Source: Mycobacterium sp. E183 (lineage in GTDB: Bacteria; Actinomycetota; Actinomycetes; Mycobacteriales; Mycobacteriaceae). From it: DNA of 36,341 nucleotides. The DNA lies in contig NZ_LZJN01000017.1 of NCBI RefSeq assembly GCF_001667735.1, positions 1-36,341 of the forward strand, in the 5' to 3' direction. Position numbers and translations under genes: made by a program. How positions within the stretch are numbered: position 1 is the first letter of the stretch; every line of letters begins with the position of its first letter. The notes under the pieces are model-generated. The model ran no database searches. It had not been told where the DNA came from and worked only from the letters and a program-made list of their open reading frames with translations. This document shows, one piece after another, positions 24,301-32,068 of the stretch.

Positions 24301-27300
24301 CGCGGCCGCGCTGAGCGAATTCACCGACCAGATCACCGGTCGCGACGGTGTGCTCGCCTCGGCGGCCCGCCTGATCCTGGGCCAGCTCGGCCACGACAAC
24401 CCGGTGAGCGCGCCGCCGGCCGCCACCGACGCCGAGCTCATCGACCTGGTCACCGCCGAACTCGGCGCGGACTGGCCGCGTTTGGTGGCACCGGCTTTCG
24501 ACGCCAAGAAGGCCGTCGTGTTCGACGACCGGTGGGCCAGTGCCCGCGAGGACTTGGTCAAGCTCTGGCTGGCCGACGAGGGTGAGATCGACGCCCAGTG
24601 GAAGAGCCTGTCCGAAAGGTTCGAGGGCGCGGGCCACGTCGTCGCGACCCAGGCCACCTGGTGGCAGGGCAAATCGCTGGCCGCCGGTCGCCAGATCCAC
24701 GCCTCGCTGTACGGCCGCATCGCGGCCGGCGCCGAGAACCCCGACCCCGGCCCGTACCGCAGCGAAGTCGCCGTCGTGACGGGCGCTTCCAAGGGATCGA
24801 TCGCCGCGTCGGTCGTCGCGCGACTGCTCGACGGCGGAGCCACCGTCATCGCCACGACGTCCAAACTCGACGACGAGCGGCTGGCGTTCTACCGCGGGCT
24901 CTACCGCGACCACGCCCGGTACGGTGCGGCGCTGTGGGTGGTCGCCGCCAACATGGCGTCCTACTCCGACATCGACGCGCTGGCGGAATGGATCGGCACC
25001 GAGCAGACCGAAAGCCTTGGGCCGCAATCCATTCACATCAAGGACGCGCAGACACCGACGCTGCTCTTCCCGTTCGCGGCGCCGCGTGTCGCCGGGGACC
25101 TGTCGGAGGCGGGTTCGCGCTCCGAGATGGAGATGAAGGTTCTGCTCTGGGCGGTGCAGCGGTTGATCGGTGGGCTATCCAAGATCGGTGCCGAGCGCGA
25201 CATCGCGTCGCGGCTGCACGTGGTGCTGCCCGGTTCGCCCAACCGCGGCATGTTCGGTGGCGACGGCGCCTACGGCGAGGCCAAGTCGGCGCTGGACGCG
25301 GTGGTGAGTCGCTGGCACGCCGAATCCTCGTGGGCCGCGAGGGTCAGCCTCGCGCACGCGCTGATCGGCTGGACCCGCGGCACCGGGCTGATGGGCCACA
25401 ACGACGCCATCGTCGAGGCCGTCGAGGAGGCCGGTGTCACCACGTATTCCACCGAGCAGATGGCGGCCATGCTGCTGGGTCTCTGCGACGTCGAGTCCAA
25501 GGTGGCGGCGGCCGGCGCGCCGATCAAGGCCGACCTGACCGGCGGCCTTGCCGAGGCCAACCTCGACATGGCCGAACTGGCCGCCAAGGCGCGCGAACAG
25601 GCCACGTCGGGCGATCAGGTCGTGGATGACGTTGCGGCGGAAGGCACCATCGCCGCGCTGCCGTCCCCGCCGCGAGGCTTCAAGCCGGCGCCACCGCCCG
25701 AATGGGCCGACCTGGACGTCGACCCCGCCGACCTGGTGGTGATCGTCGGCGGCGCCGAGATCGGTCCCTACGGTTCGTCGCGCACCCGGTTCGAGATGGA
25801 AGTCGACAACGAGCTGTCGGCCGCGGGCGTCCTCGAGCTGGCCTGGACCACCGGGCTGGTCCGGTGGGAGGACGACCCCCAACCCGGTTGGTATGACACC
25901 GAATCCGGAGACCTGGTCGACGAGACCGAACTGGTCGAGCGCTACCACGACATCGTGGTCGAGCGGGTGGGCATCCGCGAGTTCGTCGACGACGGCGCGA
26001 TCGATCCCGATCACGCATCGCCGCTGCTGGTGTCGGTGTTCCTGGAAAAGGACTTCTCCTTCGTGGTGTCCTCGGAGGCCGACGCTCGCGCCTTCGTCGA
26101 ATTCGACCCCGAGCACACGATCGTGCGGCCGGTGCCCGACTCCAGCGACTGGCAGGTGATCCGCAAGGCCGGCACCGAGATTCGGGTCCCGCGCAAGACC
26201 AAGCTGTCGCGGGTCGTCGGCGCGCAGGTCCCCACCGGATTCGATCCGACCGTGTTCGGCATCAGCCAGGACATGGCTAGCTCGACCGACCGGGTGGCGT
26301 TGTGGAACATCGTCGCGACCGTCGACGCATTCCTGTCGTCGGGATTCACCCCGACCGAGTTGATGCGATGGGTGCACCCGGGCCTGGTCGCCAGCACCCA
26401 GGGCACCGGAATGGGCGGCATGACGTCGATGCAGACGATGTATCACGGCAACCTGCTCGGCCGGAACAAGCCGAACGACATCCTGCAGGAAGTGTTGCCG
26501 AATGTGGTTGCCGCGCACGTCATTCAGAGCTATGTGGGTAGCTACGGCGCGATGATTCACCCGGTAGGCGCGTGCGCGACCGCGGCGGTGTCGGTCGAGG
26601 AGGGCGTCGACAAGATCCGCCTCGGCAAGGCCGAACTGGTGGTCGCCGGCGGCTTCGACGACCTGACGCTGGAAGCCATCATCGGCTTCGGTGACATGGC
26701 CGCCACCGCCGACTCGTCCATGATGCGGGGCCGGGGCATCCACGACTCGAAGTTCTCCCGGCCCAACGACCGGCGCCGGCTCGGCTTCGTCGAGGCGCAG
26801 GGCGGTGGCACCATCCTGCTCGCCCGGGGCGACCTGGCGCTCAAGATGGGCCTGCCGGTGTTGGCCGTGGTCGCCTACGCGCAGTCGTTCGCCGACGGCG
26901 TGCACAGCTCGATCCCGGCCCCGGGCCTGGGTGCGCTGGGCGCCGGCCGCGGCGGCAGGGACTCGCAGTTGGCGCGGGCGCTCGGCAAGCTCGGCGTCGG
27001 TGCCGACGACATTGCGGTGATCTCCAAGCACGACACCTCGACGCTGGCCAACGATCCCAACGAGACCGAGCTGCACGAGCGGCTGGCCGACTCGCTGGGC
27101 CGCTCCGAGGGCGCACCGCTGTTCGTGGTGTCGCAGAAGAGCCTCACCGGCCACGCCAAGGGCGGCGCGGCGGTGTTCCAGATGATGGGCCTGTGCCAGA
27201 TGCTGCGCGACGGGGTGATCCCGCCGAACCGAAGCCTGGACTGCGTCGACGACGAGCTGGCCGGCTCGGCGCACTTCGTGTGGGTGCGCGAGACGCTGCG

Positions 27301-27634
27301 GCTGGGCGAGAAGTTCCCGCTCAAGGCGGGGCTGCTGACCAGCCTCGGGTTCGGCCACGTGTCGGGGCTGGTGGCGCTGGTGCACCCGCAGGCGTTCATC
27401 GCGTCGCTGGATGCCGATCAGCGCGCGGACTACCAGCGGCGTGCGGAGGCGCGGCTGCTCGCCGGTCAGCGCCGGTTGGTCTCGGCCATCGCCGGCGGCG
27501 CGCCGATGTACGAGCGGCCGGCGGACCGTCGTTTCAGCCATGACGCACCGGAGAAGCGCCAGGAGGCGGCGATGCTGCTGGACCCGGCGTCTCGGCTCGG
27601 TGAGGGCGAGGCGTACGAGGTCTCGCCCGGATGA
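18380..27634 (+). CDS. fas: Type I fatty acid synthase (FAS-I)
   Basis: A 3084-residue multifunctional enzyme making C16-C26 acyl-CoAs for membrane lipids and mycolic acid synthesis; it acts as a cytosolic hexamer. Domains in order: acetyl transferase (GHSQG, Ser153), FMN-dependent enoyl reductase (from LLAGMTPTTVDAKIV, about 430-800), dehydratase (hot-dog, GDHNPIH near 1232), malonyl/palmitoyl transferase (GHSVG, Ser1442), an acidic proline/alanine linker near 1735-1780, the ACP domain (DGASSRRNQ, phosphopantetheine serine 1820 or 1821), ketoreductase (TGASKGS from 2134) and ketosynthase (Cys2732 in HPVGACATAAVS, histidines in SKHDTST and GHAKGG). The GTG at 18380 (protein begins VTIHEHDRV) has GAGGGAGA upstream and matches the M. 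tuberculosis start. acpS follows after 31 bp and is likely cotranscribed. Confidence 0.98.
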   Translation: MTIHEHDRVSADRDGKGPHAPAGDTHALVDRLTAGEPYAVAFGGQGSAWLETLEELVSSAGIEADLATLVGEVELLLEPVAKELVVVRPIGFEPLTWVRALAAEDPVPSDKHLTSAAVSIPGVLLTQIAAVRALARQGMDLNDTPPVAVAGHSQGVLAVEALKAAGTRDAELLAMAQLIGAAGTLVARRRGISVLGDRPPMVSVTNADPERIGRLLDEFAQDVRTVLPPVLSIRNGRRSVVITGTPEQLSRFELYCQQISEKEEAERKNKLRGGDVFAPVFDPVQVEVGFHTPRLADGIDIVGGWAEKVGLDVALARELTESILVRRVDWVEEIGRVHDAGARWILDLGPGDILTRLTAPVIRGLGVGIVPAATRGGQRNLFTVGAVPEVARAWSTYAPTVVSLPDGRVKLSTKFTRLTGRSPILLAGMTPTTVDAKIVAAAANAGHWAELAGGGQVTEEIFGARVDELATLLEPGRTYQFNALFLDPYLWKLQVGGKRLVQKARQSGAAIDGLVISAGIPDLEDAVELIEELNDVGISHVVFKPGTVEQIRSVIRIATEVPTKPVIMHIEGGRAGGHHSWEDLDDLLLATYSELRSRSNITVCVGGGIGTPERAAEYLSGRWAQEYGFPLMPIDGILVGTAAMAAKEATTSPSVKRMLVETQGTDQWVGAGKAVGGMASSRSQLGADIHEIDNSASRCGRLLDEVAGDAEAVAARRDEIIAAMANTAKPYFGDVADMTYLQWLQRYVELAIGEGNSTADTAAPGSPWLADTWRDRFQQMLQRAEARLHANDSGPIETLFNDAALLETPDDAIAALLAHYPDADTVQLHPADVPFFVTLCKTLGKPVNFVPVIDKDVRRWWRSDSLWQAHDARYDADQVCIIPGTAAVAGITRMDEPVGELLDRFEQAAIDEVLSSNGRPRAVASRRLGRPDVTGPLAVVLDAPDVQWAGRTATNPVHRIADPGDWLVHDGPESRRATHSFTGARLEVDGDRVMLSVPISGTWIDIPFTLPPNTVDGGTPVVSTEDAATAMRAVLAIAAGVDGPEFLPAVVDGTAAVTVDWDPERVADHTGVTATFGEPLAPGLTTVPDALVGLCWPAVFAAIGSAVTDAGVPVVEGLLSLVHLDHAAHVVGALPKVEAELAISATASPAVDTDMGRVVRVAVTIAGADGATIARLDERFVILGRTGAAELTDPVRAGGAVSENATDTPRRRRRDVRLTAPVDMRPFAVVSGDHNPIHTDRAAALLAGLESPIVHGMWLSAAAQHAVTATDGQARPPARLIGWTARFLGMVRPGDEVDFRVERVGIDQGAEVLEVVARIGSDLVMSATARLAAPHTVYAFPGQGIQHKGMGMDVRARSKAARKVWDKADKFTRDTLGFSVLHVVRDNPTSIIASGVHYNHPEGVLYLTQFTQVAMATVAAAQVAEMREQGAFVEGAIACGHSVGEYTALACVTGIYELEALLETVFHRGSKMHDIVPRDELGRSNYRLAAIRPSQIDLPDDEVPGFVAGIAERTGEFLEIVNFNLRGSQYAIAGTVRGLEELEAEVERRRELTGGKRSFILVPGIDVPFHSRVLRVGVAEFRRSLERVMPRDKNPDVIIGRYIPNLVPRPFTLDRDFIQEIRDLVPAEPLDAILADYDTWLAERRNEMARIVLIELLAWQFASPVRWIETQDLLFTEEAAGGLGVERFVEIGVKSAPTVAGLATNTLKLPEYAHSTVEVLNAERDAAVLFATDTDPEPEPDADEPAADSDAAASDGGPNPNVAPVVAAAPAAAPSGAPRPDDIGFDAADATLALIALSAKMRIDQIEELDSIESITDGASSRRNQLLVDLGSELNLGAIDGAAEADLAGLRSQVTKLARTYKPFGPVLSDAINDQLRTVLGPSGKRPAAIAERVKKTWELGDGWAKHVTVEVALGTREGNSVRGGAMGHLHEGALADAASVDKVVDAAVASVAARRGIAVALPSSGGGGGATVDAAALSEFTDQITGRDGVLASAARLILGQLGHDNPVSAPPAATDAELIDLVTAELGADWPRLVAPAFDAKKAVVFDDRWASAREDLVKLWLADEGEIDAQWKSLSERFEGAGHVVATQATWWQGKSLAAGRQIHASLYGRIAAGAENPDPGPYRSEVAVVTGASKGSIAASVVARLLDGGATVIATTSKLDDERLAFYRGLYRDHARYGAALWVVAANMASYSDIDALAEWIGTEQTESLGPQSIHIKDAQTPTLLFPFAAPRVAGDLSEAGSRSEMEMKVLLWAVQRLIGGLSKIGAERDIASRLHVVLPGSPNRGMFGGDGAYGEAKSALDAVVSRWHAESSWAARVSLAHALIGWTRGTGLMGHNDAIVEAVEEAGVTTYSTEQMAAMLLGLCDVESKVAAAGAPIKADLTGGLAEANLDMAELAAKAREQATSGDQVVDDVAAEGTIAALPSPPRGFKPAPPPEWADLDVDPADLVVIVGGAEIGPYGSSRTRFEMEVDNELSAAGVLELAWTTGLVRWEDDPQPGWYDTESGDLVDETELVERYHDIVVERVGIREFVDDGAIDPDHASPLLVSVFLEKDFSFVVSSEADARAFVEFDPEHTIVRPVPDSSDWQVIRKAGTEIRVPRKTKLSRVVGAQVPTGFDPTVFGISQDMASSTDRVALWNIVATVDAFLSSGFTPTELMRWVHPGLVASTQGTGMGGMTSMQTMYHGNLLGRNKPNDILQEVLPNVVAAHVIQSYVGSYGAMIHPVGACATAAVSVEEGVDKIRLGKAELVVAGGFDDLTLEAIIGFGDMAATADSSMMRGRGIHDSKFSRPNDRRRLGFVEAQGGGTILLARGDLALKMGLPVLAVVAYAQSFADGVHSSIPAPGLGALGAGRGGRDSQLARALGKLGVGADDIAVISKHDTSTLANDPNETELHERLADSLGRSEGAPLFVVSQKSLTGHAKGGAAVFQMMGLCQMLRDGVIPPNRSLDCVDDELAGSAHFVWVRETLRLGEKFPLKAGLLTSLGFGHVSGLVALVHPQAFIASLDADQRADYQRRAEARLLAGQRRLVSAIAGGAPMYERPADRRFSHDAPEKRQEAAMLLDPASRLGEGEAYEVSPG

Positions 27635-27665
27635 CGTCAACTACCGTCCGTTAGCCTGGCGTCCC

Positions 27666-28058
27666 ATGGGAATTGTCGGTGTGGGGATCGACGTCGTCTC
27701 CATCCCTGATTTCGCCGAGCAGGTCGACCAGCCGGGAACCGTCTTCTCCGAGACGTTCACTCCGGGTGAGCGCCGCGATGCCTCGGACAAGAGTTCGTCG
27801 GCGGCGCGCCACCTGGCGGCACGGTGGGCTGCGAAGGAGGCGGTGATCAAGGCCTGGTCGGGGTCCCGGTTCGCCCAGCGGCCCGTGCTCCCGGAGGACA
27901 TCCACCGGGACATCGAGGTGGTCACCGACATGTGGGGCCGGCCCCGGGTGCGGCTCAGCGGCGACATCGCCAAGCACCTGGCCGACGTGACGATCCACGT
28001 GTCGCTGACACACGAGGGAGACACCGCGGCCGCGGTGGCGATCCTGGAGACGACCTGA
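27666..28058 (+). CDS. acpS: Holo-[acyl-carrier-protein] synthase
   Basis: A 130-residue 4'-phosphopantetheinyl transferase that moves the pantetheine arm of CoA to the ACP serine, including that of FAS-I. The magnesium-binding aspartate lies in VGVGIDVVSIPDF at the start, and the second motif is RWAAKEAVIKAWSG (about residues 57-70). The length and nearly every residue match the M. tuberculosis enzyme. The ATG at 27666 gives MGIVGVGIDVV, the family start; the longer open frame upstream is not coding. It lies 31 bp after fas in the conserved fas-acpS operon, and a perfect hairpin follows it. Confidence 0.97.
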   Translation: MGIVGVGIDVVSIPDFAEQVDQPGTVFSETFTPGERRDASDKSSSAARHLAARWAAKEAVIKAWSGSRFAQRPVLPEDIHRDIEVVTDMWGRPRVRLSGDIAKHLADVTIHVSLTHEGDTAAAVAILETT

Positions 28059-28069
28059 CGCCTCTCGCG

Positions 28070-28123
28070 AGCAGACGCAAAGTCGCATCTGCCGCGGAGG
28101 ATTCATGCGACTTTGCGTCTGCT
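28070..28123. terminator. Perfect 19-bp-stem hairpin after acpS
   Basis: AGCAGACGCAAAGTCGCAT (28070-28088) and its exact reverse complement (28105-28123) flank a 16-base loop, 11 bp after the acpS stop. Its position suits transcription termination of the fas-acpS operon. The sequence also looks like a dispersed intergenic mycobacterial hairpin; counting copies genome-wide would show this. Confidence 0.7.
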
Positions 28124-28156
28124 GGGCCGGGAAAGTGGGGGACTAGCCTCGAGATC

Positions 28157-28699
28157 ATGAGCGATCTGGTGGAACGCGTCCGCGAGCTGTTGCCGTCGGT
28201 GCGCCGCGACCTCGAGGAGCTGATCCGCATCGAGTCGGTGTGGGCCGACCCGGGCCGCCGCGACGAGGTGCATCGCAGCGCGCGGTCGGTGGCGGAGCTG
28301 TTGTCGCAGGCCGGTTTTGGCGATGTGCGGGTCGTCAGCGAGGGTGGGGCGCCCGCGGTCATCGCGCGACACCCCGCGCCGCCGGGCGCGCCGACCGTGC
28401 TGCTGTACGCCCACCACGACGTGCAGCCCGAAGGCGACACCGGCCAGTGGGCGTCACCGCCCTTCGAGCCCACCGAACGTGACGGGCGGCTCTACGGCCG
28501 TGGTAGCGCCGACGACAAGGCTGGTATCGCAACGCATTTGGCGGCGTTCCGGGCGCACGGCGGCCGGCCCCCGGTTGGCGTGACCGTATTCGTCGAGGGC
28601 GAGGAGGAAGCCTTCCGTTGCCAATTGTGCTGCACGCTACGGCGCACCACTGGTGAAATTCTTGGCGTTCGCTTCCGCTACCGATCTCAACTTGCCTGA
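28157..28699 (+). pseudogene. M20-family metallopeptidase, truncated
   Basis: Only the first third of an M20 dipeptidase (the Rv2522c position; the family is about 450-470 residues) remains. Residues 1-151 are normal: the metal-binding YAHHDVQP near residue 86, GRGSADDKAG near 115 with the bridging aspartate, and the general-base glutamates in VEGEEE (149-151). Homology ends abruptly at about 28610. Then come 29 unrelated residues (beginning AFRCQLCC) and a stop at 28697. The remaining metal ligands and the dimerisation lid domain are gone, so it cannot be an active peptidase. This points to an old deletion or rearrangement between here and the MmpS-like gene. Confidence 0.85.
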
Positions 28700-28804
28700 C
28701 GGCCCGCCCGCCGACCTCCTCACGGCAACCCCCGCGTGCAAAAGTTGCCGAGGCGCCCGAACCGGCGCAAAGTACCGGTCAGCGGGGGCAGTAGGGAGCA
28801 AGTG

Positions 28805-29161
28805 ATGAAGACACAGTTTGCTGCGGCCTCCGCGGCATTGGTTTCAGCGTCGCTGCTAACGGCGCAGGGTGCGGTCGCCGCGCCGGGCGATGCGGTGGTG
28901 TACACCGTGACCTCGGACGCCCCGTTGGCCGCGGTGTCGTATATCGATGCGACGGGCACGCTGCAGATGCTGACCAATCAGCCCGCGCCGTGGTCGATCT
29001 CGTTCACCAGTAAGGACACCAGTCCCGCGGCGGTGCTGACGGTCGCCGCGAACCCGACCGGTCAGAAGACGACCTGCACGATCACGGTCAATGGGACGGT
29101 GAAGGACACCAAGTCGACGACGGGCACGGGTGAAGCCGGCCTGGCGCAGTGCGCCGCGTAA
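28805..29161 (+). CDS. MmpS-like secreted protein
   Basis: A 118-residue protein with a signal peptide (MKTQFAAASAALVSASLLTA, Ala-rich cleavage site near residue 26). The mature part resembles the MmpS periplasmic beta-sandwich: YTVTSDAPLAAVSYIDATG, a PWSISF strand, and two cysteines (CTITVNG and the C-terminal LAQCAA) that could form the MmpS disulfide. True MmpS proteins have an uncleaved N-terminal membrane helix and sit beside an MmpL transporter; no mmpL is near, so this is a stand-alone, probably exported relative. The ATG at 28805 is preceded by GGGAG. It follows the break in the M20 gene. Confidence 0.75.
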   Translation: MKTQFAAASAALVSASLLTAQGAVAAPGDAVVYTVTSDAPLAAVSYIDATGTLQMLTNQPAPWSISFTSKDTSPAAVLTVAANPTGQKTTCTITVNGTVKDTKSTTGTGEAGLAQCAA

Positions 29162-29173
29162 CCGCTCCGCGGT

Positions 29174-29647
29174 TCACACCGACAGGTCGCGCCGAAGCTT
29201 GGCCACGTGGCCGGTGGCCTTGACGTTGTATTGCGCGACGGCGATCTTGCCCTTCTCGTCCACCACGAAGGTCGAGCGGATCACGCCCTGCACCGTCCTG
29301 CCGTACATCTGCTTCTCGCCGTAGGCGCCCCAGGCCGTCAGCACCTTGCGGTCGGGATCCGAGAGCAGCGGGAACGTCAGCTTCTCGGCGTCGCGGAATT
29401 TGGCCAGCTTCTCCGGCTTGTCGGGGGAGATGCCGATGACGTCGAGGCCGGCGTCGCCGAGTTCGCGCAGGTTGTCGCGGAAGTCGCAGGCCTGCTTCGT
29501 GCAGCCCGGCGTCGAGGCCGCGGGGTAGAAGTACACGATGACGCGACGGTCCTTGTAGTCGGACAGCGACACCTTATTGCCGTCGGCGTCGGGCAGGCTG
29601 AAGGGGGGCGCTTTGTCGCCCGGCGCAAGCCGCGTGGTCTCGGCCAA
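29174..29647 (-). CDS. bcp: Thioredoxin-dependent peroxiredoxin, BCP/PrxQ type
   Basis: A 157-residue peroxiredoxin that reduces hydrogen and lipid peroxides. The peroxidatic Cys49 and the resolving Cys54 lie in STPGCTKQACDF, five residues apart as in BCP of E. coli. APPFSLPDADG and the FYPAA motif before the cysteine are typical. The start is TTG at 29647: an in-frame TAG lies two codons upstream, so no longer form is possible, and AAGGGG is placed eight bases before it. The length and the C-terminus (ATGHVAKLRRDLSV) match the M. tuberculosis Bcp (Rv2521). It is divergent from the DUF3618 gene, as in M. tuberculosis. Confidence 0.96.
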   Translation of the reverse strand: MAETTRLAPGDKAPPFSLPDADGNKVSLSDYKDRRVIVYFYPAASTPGCTKQACDFRDNLRELGDAGLDVIGISPDKPEKLAKFRDAEKLTFPLLSDPDRKVLTAWGAYGEKQMYGRTVQGVIRSTFVVDEKGKIAVAQYNVKATGHVAKLRRDLSV

Positions 29648-29745
29648 TTTCTAGGCCCCTTTCTGTTCACCGGAGCGTTGGGGTTATCGCCAGCTGATCT
29701 AGGGTAGTGCCTCAGGTGCATCAGGCCGATTGGGAGGACAGACAC

Positions 29746-29973
29746 GTGGCGGACCGGGACCCCGAGGCCATCAAGCGGGACATCGACGTCGCCCGCGACC
29801 AGCTGGCGGCCACCGTCGACTCGCTTGCCGTGCGCGCCAACCCGCGCCGCCTCGCCGACGACCTCAAGGTTCGGGTGATCGCGTTCGTCAAGAAGCCCGC
29901 GGTGACGGTCTCACTGGCCGGCGTCGGCGTCCTCGTCGTCGTGGTCGTGGTGCACCGGGTGCGCAACCGCTGA
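29746..29973 (+). CDS. DUF3618 small membrane protein (Rv2520c-type)
   Basis: A 75-residue protein. The N-terminal half is the DUF3618 helix (DPEAIKRDIDVARDQLAATV, then LAVRANPRRLADDLK), and a single membrane helix follows at about residues 50-70 (VSLAGVGVLVVVVVVHRVR), with a basic tail. The family is common in actinobacteria and its function is unknown. The GTG at 29746 has GGGAGGA nine bases upstream. Its stop is four bases from the end of the convergent DUF3556 gene. Confidence 0.9.
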   Translation: MADRDPEAIKRDIDVARDQLAATVDSLAVRANPRRLADDLKVRVIAFVKKPAVTVSLAGVGVLVVVVVVHRVRNR

Positions 29974-29977
29974 CCCG

Positions 29978-31720
29978 TCAGGTCATGCCGGCGCCCGTGC
30001 CGCTCTGAACGTGCACCGGGAGGTCATCGGCCCACGGCTGGGTGGTAGCCATGTCCTCGACCTCGACGTAGCCGCGCTCGAATTCGCCGGTCGCCGCGTC
30101 CACCAGGCGGTACTCCTGACGCTGGATGTGGATGGGCTGCGCGTCCAGGATCACCACCCGCACGTCACCGGGCTCGAAGTTGCAGCGCTGCTGTAGCGCC
30201 TCGATGAGGCATTCGTTGTGCATGTGCCCATCGCCGAAGTTCCAGCCCAGCACCATTGCGCAGAGATTCTCGCCTTCGCAGAGGTTGTAGTCGGCCTCGT
30301 CGTAGCCGGCCAAAGCGCGGTGTACCAGGGTGTAGAGCGCGCGGCCGTGGGTGTTCATCCCTCGGAAGGCGTAGGCGAGGTGAATGGGGACCAAGGTCTC
30401 TTCTTTGGTTTTGTAGAGACGCTCGAGCTGTAGGTGATACATCGGTCCCAGCGCGCGGGAGCCGGTGCGGATCTTCTCGTCGACCGACGGCTTGACGCAC
30501 CACACCGTGGTGTCCCAGTTGCCCGCGTAATACCGCATGCCCGGCAGGAAGGACACCTTGCGCGGGTAGAGGTTTCCGACGACGACCACCCCGGCGATGA
30601 CGACGAACAGGATCGCCACCGGCAACGGATTGGCCACATCGGACAACCCGAGCCAGGCGTGCGCCACGAACAGCGACAGCACGCCGAAGATCATGAAGAC
30701 GTTCCACTCCAGCGGCACCCCCATCGGGAAGGCCAGCAGGATGTTCAGGTGGAAGACGATCATCACGAACGCGGCGATGGCCGTCGGCCAGCCGCCGTGG
30801 GAGAACAGCAGCGCCAGTGGTACCAGGCCTTCCACGGCGGTGGAGAAGTGCGCGATGAAACCCGCCAGCGCGCTGGGGCGCAGGTCGTCCGGGTAGCGCT
30901 TGAACATCGAGCGCTTGAGCGCCCCGGAGGGGATGAACGGGTTGTTCGCGAGCATCGTCGAGATCACGAACGGGAAGTGCCGGTTGAGCTTTGAGGTGGC
31001 CGCCCCGAGCCAGATCACCATGAAGACCACCTTGGCCCCGATGATGGAGTCCGCCCCGGCGAACAGGAAGACCAGCGCCAGCGGCGCATAGACCTCACCG
31101 CGCGCGGCCAAAAAGATCACCTTGTCGCGCAGACCGAGGACGGCCAGGACCGACAGGATCGCGACGGTGTGCCAAGGGGCCAGCACGCCAATGTCGGTGT
31201 GCAGGGCGGGGATTGCGCCGGTGCCATCGGACACCAGCGCGATGGCGAGCAGCGCCAGCAGCGCGCCGTAGAGGATGGCGTCGAGCGGGCTGCGGACGCT
31301 GCCCTTGGTCAGCGGCACCCGATCGGGCCACGGGGGCAGCCGGATGGTGCTGGGCCGCAACCAGTACAGGATGGAGCCCATCGGCGGGAAGTACCGGCCG
31401 GCCAGCGGCCCGAAGCAACAGCCCAGGCCGATGACTTCGAACAGCATCGTGTACAGCACGGCCTTCTCGAACACGATCGGTTCCGACCACCAGGCGGCGA
31501 CGCCCGTGAAGCTGCCGATGCCCGTCGTGCACCACCCGAACACCCAGCCGCCGAGGATGTACAGCGCGATCTTCACGCCATACATCACATGCATCACCAG
31601 CGGGGTGCCGAACCCGTTCTCGGCGATGTGGCGCACCATCGGGACGATCCGTTGCGCGCGGGGTTGCTTGCTCCACTCGGCCACGTCGACGACGGGCAGG
31701 TTCGGCTGGATGAACCCCAT
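29978..31720 (-). CDS. DUF3556 multi-pass membrane protein
   Basis: A 580-residue protein of the DUF3556 transmembrane family, whose function is not known. Several hydrophobic helices fill about residues 40-380 (for example IALYILGGWVFGWC, AILYGALLALLAIALV, VAILFVVIAGVVVVGNLY). A soluble C-terminal part of about 190 residues follows, with LPGMRYYAGNWDTTVWCVKP and VLGWNFGDGHMHNECLIEAL. The membrane layout recalls vitamin-K carboxylase-like/HTTM proteins, but I do not claim that relation. The ATG at 31720 has AGGAG six bases upstream. In M. tuberculosis the neighbourhood of ldtB has a PE gene (PE26) instead, so this is a local gene replacement or insertion. Confidence 0.85.
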   Translation of the reverse strand: MGFIQPNLPVVDVAEWSKQPRAQRIVPMVRHIAENGFGTPLVMHVMYGVKIALYILGGWVFGWCTTGIGSFTGVAAWWSEPIVFEKAVLYTMLFEVIGLGCCFGPLAGRYFPPMGSILYWLRPSTIRLPPWPDRVPLTKGSVRSPLDAILYGALLALLAIALVSDGTGAIPALHTDIGVLAPWHTVAILSVLAVLGLRDKVIFLAARGEVYAPLALVFLFAGADSIIGAKVVFMVIWLGAATSKLNRHFPFVISTMLANNPFIPSGALKRSMFKRYPDDLRPSALAGFIAHFSTAVEGLVPLALLFSHGGWPTAIAAFVMIVFHLNILLAFPMGVPLEWNVFMIFGVLSLFVAHAWLGLSDVANPLPVAILFVVIAGVVVVGNLYPRKVSFLPGMRYYAGNWDTTVWCVKPSVDEKIRTGSRALGPMYHLQLERLYKTKEETLVPIHLAYAFRGMNTHGRALYTLVHRALAGYDEADYNLCEGENLCAMVLGWNFGDGHMHNECLIEALQQRCNFEPGDVRVVILDAQPIHIQRQEYRLVDAATGEFERGYVEVEDMATTQPWADDLPVHVQSGTGAGMT

Positions 31721-31848
31721 GGCAGCTCCTTCGACGCAAAGGGCGTTCGCTGTGAAGGAGAAGCTACCTGCAGCATCAATCGTGTGGCGGCCAAATCACG
31801 ACGAAAAGTGGTCCGAGCGGCCGTTAGCCGCCCCCGGTATGTCAACTG

Positions 31849-31921
<73 letters not shown>

Positions 31922-32068
31922 TTTCGACGGCCGAGACCGCGTACGCGACAATAACAGGCGTCCTGCCGCGGAGTGAAATCCCGGTTTCCTTCCAGGTTAG
32001 CCACCCGAGAGCGCTCGCGGGGGCCTCGGGAAACCCGATCGCTGAAACCGTCTGCCGCGCAAGCCCCG

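Noticed and set aside
21317..25036. A 1239-codon open frame antisense to fas, and another at 25175-27640
   Set aside because: They are by-products of high-GC codon bias opposite a strongly conserved gene; the translations are low-complexity Arg/Gly/His-rich and show no domain.
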